Source: Chitinophagales bacterium (GTDB lineage: Bacteria; Bacteroidota; Bacteroidia; Chitinophagales; UBA2359). From it: a DNA stretch of 19,233 nucleotides. Below the pieces are notes generated by a model that worked only from the letters and a program-made list of their open reading frames with translations, searched no databases and was not told where the DNA came from. The stretch lies in assembly GCA_020629335.1 (NCBI GenBank), contig JAHDDN010000058.1:1-19233 (forward strand), in the 5' to 3' direction. Shown piece after piece: positions 13,844-19,233 of this stretch. Position numbers and translations under genes: made by a program. Each line of letters opens with the position of its first letter. The stretch's first letter is position 1.

Positions 13844-16800
13844 ATGAAAAGAATGTTTACCCTAAGCAATATAGGCCTTTTGCTTAGTTGCTTAATGCTG
13901 GTGTGCTTGAGCTTTTCGGCTGTGCAAGCACAAGTCCCTTGCTTTGAGATAGTTTGTGGAACAGATGATCCTGTTAATGACTTGGAGTGGTTGAATGATA
14001 TTGTCAATGCTCCGTTTAGTGATGTTTGTTCTGTAACGCGTTATGTAACGCCAACTGACACTTACCTATTGATCACTTATCAACAAAATCCTTTAATTGC
14101 AGATTTGCCATTTGGCTCGATTTATAATTGTGCTGGTGATTATATTTGTGTGATTGGAGGTTTTACTCTGCCAGAAGATCAGTGTAATTTCCAAGGAATT
14201 AACTTATCTGAAATTGGTGGTGGGCAAGTAGTTTATTCTAATGGTTGTGACGCACCAGGTTCTATTCCTGGTTTGCCGAATGATTGCCAAGCTCCATGTA
14301 CTTTAAATCCAAGTGGTATTTGTACAGATGATTATACGCCTGTATGTGGTTGTGATGGTGTAACTTATAGTAATGCTTGTCAGGCACAGACTGAGGGAAT
14401 TATTACATGGACGCCAGGTGCATGTGGTACTTTCTGCAATGAAGTAGTCTGTGGTGTTACTGATCCTGTGAACAACTTAGCTTGGTTAAATAATTTTGCC
14501 AACCAATCTTATGTTTGTACGATTACTCAATATGAGCAAGGTTTTGGTTATCCATATTTCCTGATATCAGAATATCAAGATCCGATGATTGCTGATATTC
14601 CGACAGGGGTTTTATATGATTGTGAAGGAAACTGGATCTGTACTGTTGGAGGTGAAACGCTTCCTGAGTCTCAATGTTCTTTCCAGGGGATTAATTTAGA
14701 ATTGATTGGTGGTAAGGTTATCTTTACTAAAGGTTGTAGTGAGTCAGGTTCTATACCTGGTTTAGTTGACGATTGCTACTCTGAGTGTTTAGTAGAGCCA
14801 AATGGCGCTTGTATAGAAATATATGCCCCTGTATGTGGTTGTGATGGACAGACTTATAGTAATTCTTGTTTTGCGGAGCAAGAAGGTATTATTAGTTGGA
14901 CAGAAGGAGAATGCGGCGGCGCTTCTTGTGATGATATAGTTTGTAATGTAGAAAACCCATTGACTGATTTGCCTTGGTTAAGTGAGATCATTTTGACAGG
15001 TTTTAATAACTACTGTTCTGTGACTCGTTATGAGTTTGCAGGTGAAACCATCTTCTTATTAACGGTAGAAGAAGAACCTTTTATAGCAGATTTACCATTT
15101 GGAGTTGTGTATAATTGTGCTGGAGAGGTAATTTGTACGATAGGTGGCTATACATTTATAGAAGCTCAATGTTCTTATCAAGGTATTGACCTAAATACGA
15201 TAGGAGGAGGTCAAGTGATTTACTCAAGTGGTTGTGATTCTCCAGGTGCTATACCAGGTTTAGCTGATCCGTGTATTTCTGAATGTACTTTAAATCCAAG
15301 TGGTATTTGTACAGATGATTATACGCCTGTTTGTGGTTGTGATGGTGTAACTTATAGTAATGCTTGTCAAGCACAGACGGAGGGAATTATTACATGGACG
15401 TCAGGAGCCTGTGGTACTTTCTGCAATGAAGAAATATGTGGGGTGACTGATCCAATAAATAATTTAGCTTGGTTGAATAATATTGCTGATCAATCTTATG
15501 TCTGTTCTATTACACAGTATCAACAATTTATTGGCCCTGGTGGTGGTGGCGCTTTATTCCTAGTAACAGAATATCAAGATCCGATGATTGCGGATATTCC
15601 ATTTGGAACGGTATATGATTGTCAAGGGAATTGGGTTTGTACAATTGGCGGTTTTACGCTTCCAGAATCTCAATGTTCTTTCCAAGGTGTTGATTTGAAT
15701 AACTTAGGTGGCGGAAAAGTAATCTTTACGAATGGTTGTGATACGCCAGGTACCATTCCTGGTTTAGCAGATGATTGTTACTCAGAGTGTTTAGTAGAGC
15801 CTTTTGCTTTTTGTCCAGCTATTTATGCCCCTGTTTGTGGTTGTGATGGACAGACCTATGGAAACGCTTGTGAAGCGGAGCAAGAAGGTATTATTTCTTG
15901 GACATCAGGAGAATGTGGGGGCGTACTTTGCCCACCTTTACCTCCAGCTTGTTTACCTCCAATACAGTATGTAGAAATTCCAATCAATCAAGGAGATACA
16001 GATTCTATAAATCCATTTGATTACTTACCGCCTCTTTGTTTAAATCCTTTGATTTCATTTACTAGCGGCTTAGCTTATGTAGATGTATTAGGAACAGGTT
16101 CTCCAAATGGTAGTGTGAGTGTGATCTCTAATAATGAAATATCTTATACACCTAATCCTGGATTCATCGGCTTAGACTCTTATACTTATGAGGTATGTTA
16201 CTATTTTGAGGATAGCCCAATCATAGCAGAATGTTTTGGTGGCCCAAATGAGGTAGCTTGTATTAGTATGAGTATTACTTATAATGTGGTTGATGGTGAG
16301 TGTGTGGATGCGCAGCAAATCATTGACCTGCAAGGTTTGGCTTGTATACAAGTTTATGAGCCAGTATGTGGTTGTAATGGTATTACTTATAGCAACGGAT
16401 GTATGGCCAGCTTAGCAGGTGTGACAAGCTATACAGATGGCGAATGTGAAGGTATATGTGATGTATTTAGTGAGCCTTGGGTTTGGAACTTAGTAGATGA
16501 TCCATTTACTTGTGAAAATTGTATTTCAGAAATTAATGTTTACACCTATAATGGAGAAACCTATGTAGGTGTAATCGCTGATAATATTAATTGCTCGGAT
16601 GCGCAAACAATCATTTATACTTGTGATGGAACTGAGTTCTGTGTAGATGGCGGTATAGTTGGTTCAACTCAATGTTCGACCTTCTTTGCCAATGCTACTT
16701 ATGACTTCCCACTTTGGACTTTAGAGGAAAATTGCCAAACGGGTTGTGATGTTTACAGTGAGCCTTGGATTTGGGAATGGGTAGATGATCCAAATACATG

Positions 16801-18832
16801 TAGTAATTGTGTATCAGCTATTAATGTGTATTCTTATGAAGGCGAAACCTATGTAGCTATAATTGGCGATAATGTAAATTGTGCAGATGCTCAAACATTT
16901 GTGGCTACTTGTGCTGGAGATGTTATTTGTACAAGTGGAGGCATTATTGGTTCTATGGAATGTGCAGCCTTCTTTGATGGTGCTACTTTGGAAGATGTTC
17001 TTTGGACTTATGCTGATAATTGTAATGGCGCATGTATTTGTCCTGCGATTTATGCACCAGTTTGTGGAGTGAATGGCGTGACATATGCCAATGAATGTTT
17101 AGCAGCTTGTGAAGGAGTTGAAGTAGCATATGATGGCGAATGTAACCCAGGTGCTTGTAATGTCAATTCTCAAGAATGGGTTTGGGAAATTGTTGAGAAT
17201 CCATTCCTATGTGATGGTTGTTTAGAAAGTGTGTCAGTATTTACTTTCAATGGAGAACAATATGTCGTTTTGGTAGATGGTGGCCAATGTTCAGATGCCG
17301 CTGTTAATGTATTTACTTGTGATGGTGATCCTTATTGTACCGATGGAGGAATAGCAGGCTTAAATCAATGTCAAGATTTCTTCGCAGAAGCGATTTACCA
17401 ATTTGATCTTTGGAGTATTGATAACTGTTTCGAGCCGTGTATTTGCCCTGCGGTAGTTGATCCAGTTTGTGGAGTAGATGGCAACACTTATGTTAATTCA
17501 TGTGAAGCTGCTTGTGCAGGAGTAGAAGTTGCTTATTGGGGCGCTTGTGAAGAGGTTTGTCTCTGTCCAGCGATCTTTGCACCAGTTTGTGGAACAAATG
17601 GTGTTACCTATAGCAATGCTTGTTTAGCAGCTTGTGATGGGGTCGATTTAGTGTCTGAAGGTCCATGTAATGATGGATGTTATGCTAATGGTGGAGAGCC
17701 ATTCTGTGGCGCAATCTGTGCAGGTGATCCTATCGTTTACGATAACGAATGGTACACTGATATGTCTGGATATACGCAAGTCTATGTATTAATTGATGGC
17801 AATAATACAGTCATTGATGTAAATAATATTGCTGAAGATTTAGATTACTCAACTAGTAGTGAGGATTTCTTTAGTGTCTGTGCAATCAATTATAATACGG
17901 ATGAATATGGTACGCTCTCATTTGACATAGGAAGTAATATGACGACCTATATCAATAATGTATTTGAAGTTATTCCAGAGCCTTGTTATGAAATACAAGA
18001 ATGTACTTTCAGCTTAATTCCATGTGCAGCAGATGCCGCTAGTTTAGAGTTAGAAAATCTCGTAATATCCCCAAAGGTATTCCTACAAGGAGCCTTGATG
18101 AATACAACGGGTAACATCATGAGAGATGAGCTTAGACAAGATGATTTACTACCAGAACTGGAGCCTTATAGCGATTTAGACAATTTCGATCATATGGGTA
18201 ATGGTGGAGGAGAGACCACTAATGCCAGTGTACTGGATAATTCAGGCCAAGATGCAATCGTGGATTGGGTCTATTTAGAATTGAGAAGCGGAACAGATCC
18301 AACGCAAGTACTCTCTACTTGTTCTGCACTTCTTCAACGAGATGGCGATGTGGTAGGTCATGATGGTATCTCTCCAGTAATGATACAAGGTCTAAGCGCT
18401 GACAACTATTTTGTAGCGATTAAGCACAGAAATCACTTAGGAGCGATGACTGCACAGCCAATAAGCTTAAGCAGTAATCCTACTACGATTGACTTCAGTA
18501 CAATACAAACTTGGGGCGAATACGCACAAGTAGATATGGGTGGTTATAATGCCTTATGGGCAGGTAATGTGAATGGCGATGGCGAACTAATCTTCCAAGG
18601 TGTTAATAACGAATTAAACAATACCTTCTTCGAAGTTTTAGGCGCTCCAGCTAATGCAACTAATATCGCGAATTTCATTTATGTCAACTATAATCAAAGT
18701 GATGTAGATTTAAATTGCGAATCTATCTATCAAGGCGCAGGAAATGATGTTGATCTAATTTTCTTCAATATCCTTACTCATCCTGATAATGGTGCATTTG
18801 TCAACTTTATAGTAGCGGAGCAAATCCCATAA
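13844..18832 (+). CDS. Giant secreted Cys-rich protein with eight Kazal-like protease-inhibitor domains
   Basis: This is a 1662-residue protein with a Sec signal (1-30, ending AVQAQ). It is then built from modules. Four X modules (about 33-148, 198-311, 362-477, 528-645) share WLN, DLPFG, YNCAG-ICxxGG and IPGL. Three Y modules (872-964, 968-1060, 1105-1195) share PWxW, ETYV, CSDA and CxGxxxCxxGG; X and Y look distantly related. Eight Kazal-like domains lie at about 152-194, 315-357, 481-523, 649-691, 834-868, 1064-1100, 1199-1235 and 1239-1275, each with PVCGxxGxTYxNxC. An Ig/cadherin-like segment (706-812) ends in the phrase SYTPNPGFIGLDSYTYEVC. The last 280 residues, without Kazal repeats, hold LLQRDGDVVGHDG, KHRNHLGAMT and two Ca-binding, dockerin-like stretches (NVNGDGELIFQG; DVDLNCESIYQG). 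Kazal domains usually block serine proteases. No standard T9SS tail is evident. A probable surface or released inhibitor; target unknown. Confidence 0.88.
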   Translation: MKRMFTLSNIGLLLSCLMLVCLSFSAVQAQVPCFEIVCGTDDPVNDLEWLNDIVNAPFSDVCSVTRYVTPTDTYLLITYQQNPLIADLPFGSIYNCAGDYICVIGGFTLPEDQCNFQGINLSEIGGGQVVYSNGCDAPGSIPGLPNDCQAPCTLNPSGICTDDYTPVCGCDGVTYSNACQAQTEGIITWTPGACGTFCNEVVCGVTDPVNNLAWLNNFANQSYVCTITQYEQGFGYPYFLISEYQDPMIADIPTGVLYDCEGNWICTVGGETLPESQCSFQGINLELIGGKVIFTKGCSESGSIPGLVDDCYSECLVEPNGACIEIYAPVCGCDGQTYSNSCFAEQEGIISWTEGECGGASCDDIVCNVENPLTDLPWLSEIILTGFNNYCSVTRYEFAGETIFLLTVEEEPFIADLPFGVVYNCAGEVICTIGGYTFIEAQCSYQGIDLNTIGGGQVIYSSGCDSPGAIPGLADPCISECTLNPSGICTDDYTPVCGCDGVTYSNACQAQTEGIITWTSGACGTFCNEEICGVTDPINNLAWLNNIADQSYVCSITQYQQFIGPGGGGALFLVTEYQDPMIADIPFGTVYDCQGNWVCTIGGFTLPESQCSFQGVDLNNLGGGKVIFTNGCDTPGTIPGLADDCYSECLVEPFAFCPAIYAPVCGCDGQTYGNACEAEQEGIISWTSGECGGVLCPPLPPACLPPIQYVEIPINQGDTDSINPFDYLPPLCLNPLISFTSGLAYVDVLGTGSPNGSVSVISNNEISYTPNPGFIGLDSYTYEVCYYFEDSPIIAECFGGPNEVACISMSITYNVVDGECVDAQQIIDLQGLACIQVYEPVCGCNGITYSNGCMASLAGVTSYTDGECEGICDVFSEPWVWNLVDDPFTCENCISEINVYTYNGETYVGVIADNINCSDAQTIIYTCDGTEFCVDGGIVGSTQCSTFFANATYDFPLWTLEENCQTGCDVYSEPWIWEWVDDPNTCSNCVSAINVYSYEGETYVAIIGDNVNCADAQTFVATCAGDVICTSGGIIGSMECAAFFDGATLEDVLWTYADNCNGACICPAIYAPVCGVNGVTYANECLAACEGVEVAYDGECNPGACNVNSQEWVWEIVENPFLCDGCLESVSVFTFNGEQYVVLVDGGQCSDAAVNVFTCDGDPYCTDGGIAGLNQCQDFFAEAIYQFDLWSIDNCFEPCICPAVVDPVCGVDGNTYVNSCEAACAGVEVAYWGACEEVCLCPAIFAPVCGTNGVTYSNACLAACDGVDLVSEGPCNDGCYANGGEPFCGAICAGDPIVYDNEWYTDMSGYTQVYVLIDGNNTVIDVNNIAEDLDYSTSSEDFFSVCAINYNTDEYGTLSFDIGSNMTTYINNVFEVIPEPCYEIQECTFSLIPCAADAASLELENLVISPKVFLQGALMNTTGNIMRDELRQDDLLPELEPYSDLDNFDHMGNGGGETTNASVLDNSGQDAIVDWVYLELRSGTDPTQVLSTCSALLQRDGDVVGHDGISPVMIQGLSADNYFVAIKHRNHLGAMTAQPISLSSNPTTIDFSTIQTWGEYAQVDMGGYNALWAGNVNGDGELIFQGVNNELNNTFFEVLGAPANATNIANFIYVNYNQSDVDLNCESIYQGAGNDVDLIFFNILTHPDNGAFVNFIVAEQIP

Positions 18833-18862
18833 ATAATGATATTTTACTAAGTCATAATATTC

Positions 18863-18898
18863 AAAAGGGTCTTACAAATTAATGTAAGGCCCTTTTTT
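18863..18898 (+). terminator. Intrinsic terminator of the giant secreted protein gene
   Basis: AAGGGTCTTACA pairs with TGTAAGGCCCTT (one G-T pair) around a 6-nt loop, followed by TTTTTT. It begins about 30 nt after the stop codon at 18832. A near copy occurs at 19186-19220. Confidence 0.9.
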
Positions 18899-18970
18899 AT
18901 TTTAAGACTTCCCCATTAGAAACAAATTCTTTCGCAAGCGTCTCGCTTTTTATATTGTTGTGCCCAATGA

Positions 18971-18999
18971 GTCGGGCTGATCATCATTAGGTGGCTATG
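18971..18999 (-). repeat. Fragment of hairpin repeat family R (R-D)
   Basis: GTCGGGCT and GTGGCTATG, spaced as in the 3' arm of R-A, R-B and R-C read on the opposite strand, with diverged bases between. Only this arm is present; the rest of the element is missing. It sits 20 nt before the duplicated gene tail. Confidence 0.6.
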
Positions 19000-19018
19000 C
19001 CGTAAAAAGCCTTTCATT

Positions 19019-19156
19019 CAAAGCGATGTAGATCTAAATGCAGAATCTATTTATCAAGGTGCTGGAAATGACATTGACTTGATATTCTTTAATGTTATCA
19101 GCCATCCTGAAAGTAGTACTTTTTCTAATTACATTGTAACAGAGCAAATCCCATAA
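19019..19156 (+). pseudogene. Duplicated 3' end of the giant secreted protein gene
   Basis: Forty-five codons and a stop without a start. They read QSDVDLNAESIYQGAGNDID and continue LIFFNVISHPESSTFSNYIV, TEQIP, closely matching residues 1618-1662 of the gene just upstream (QSDVDLNCESIYQGAGNDVD onward, AEQIP). The match begins abruptly at 19019, right after the R-D fragment, and includes the terminator that follows. It is the remnant of a tandem paralogue whose body was lost, or a partial duplication. Synonymous and conservative changes show it is not a very recent copy. Confidence 0.85.
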
Positions 19157-19185
19157 AGCATTATTTAAACGAAGTATAATTATAT

Positions 19186-19220
19186 AAGGGCCTTACAAAT
19201 GAAAGTAAGGCCCTTTTTTT
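19186..19220 (+). terminator. Intrinsic terminator after the duplicated gene tail
   Basis: AAGGGCCTTAC (19186-19196) and GTAAGGCCCTT (19205-19215) form a perfect 11-bp stem with an 8-nt loop, followed by a T-run. It is a sequence relative of the terminator at 18863-18898, showing that the duplication covered the 3' flank too. Confidence 0.9.
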
Positions 19221-19233
19221 GTGTAACTATTTA

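Noticed and set aside
16881..17072. A 63-codon plus-strand frame
   Set aside because: It is an out-of-frame shadow inside the giant Kazal-domain gene.
18400..18832. A T9SS sorting domain at the end of the giant protein
   Set aside because: The tail is made of Ca-binding, dockerin-like stretches and ends FIVAEQIP, without the Gly-x-Tyr and Lys-rich end of type A domains; export beyond the Sec step is left open.

Overview
The window looks like a chromosomal segment of an AT-rich member of the Bacteroidota, most probably a Saprospiraceae/Lewinella-type organism. The reasons are: menaquinone made by the futalosine route (MqnA); TAnnTTTG-type -7 promoter elements set a few bases before start codons; an exoprotease ending in a type IX secretion (T9SS)-like C-terminal domain; a very large Cys-rich secreted protein with many modules; and metal-handling and regulatory families (AraC with a CxxC N-terminus, double HMA proteins) typical of the phylum. 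This placement is inferred from families and signals, not from a database search.

Layout. 30-1409 (+): a histidine phosphatase fused in frame to MqnA. 1657-3336 (-): a DUF4442 hotdog protein, a Uma2-type PD-(D/E)XK protein and a thioredoxin-like lipoprotein. 3477-3893 (+): a small GIY-YIG-type protein with a hydrophobic tail, separated by a two-way terminator from the next block. 3938-7102 (-): a probable metal-handling locus made of an AraC-type regulator with a CPRC N-terminus, an outer-membrane protein, a periplasmic double-HMA protein and an NHL-propeller lipoprotein. 7142-8011 (-): a nucleoside phosphorylase. 8286-10780 (-): a YigZ protein translationally coupled to a secreted HELGH metalloprotease. 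11576-12793 (-): a double-GNAT acetyltransferase and an SCP2 protein. 13844-18832 (+): a 1662-residue secreted protein with eight Kazal inhibitor-like domains, followed by a decayed duplicate of its own 3' end.

The least explained content lies between the genes. Two unrelated families of long imperfect hairpins are interspersed. Family P (4 copies; cores at 1561-1610, 11454-11504, 12902-12951, 13698-13748) has a core of constant length (50-51 nt). Its unpaired motifs TGCGTT and GCCTT are conserved, while the stems around them differ completely in sequence yet still pair. Family R (5430-5581, 8121-8277, 13374-13588, plus a fragment at 18971-18999) is a roughly 150-nt three-tier hairpin with compensatory changes between copies. 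In one R copy the terminal GAA loop is replaced by a second, perfect 21-bp hairpin. These look like non-autonomous mobile or RNA-structured elements, and I could not assign them to a known family.

A strong intrinsic terminator at 11337-11374 closes a transcript with no recognised gene. Several genes appear to be transcribed from promoters only 4-8 nt upstream of their ATG, which implies essentially leaderless mRNAs.
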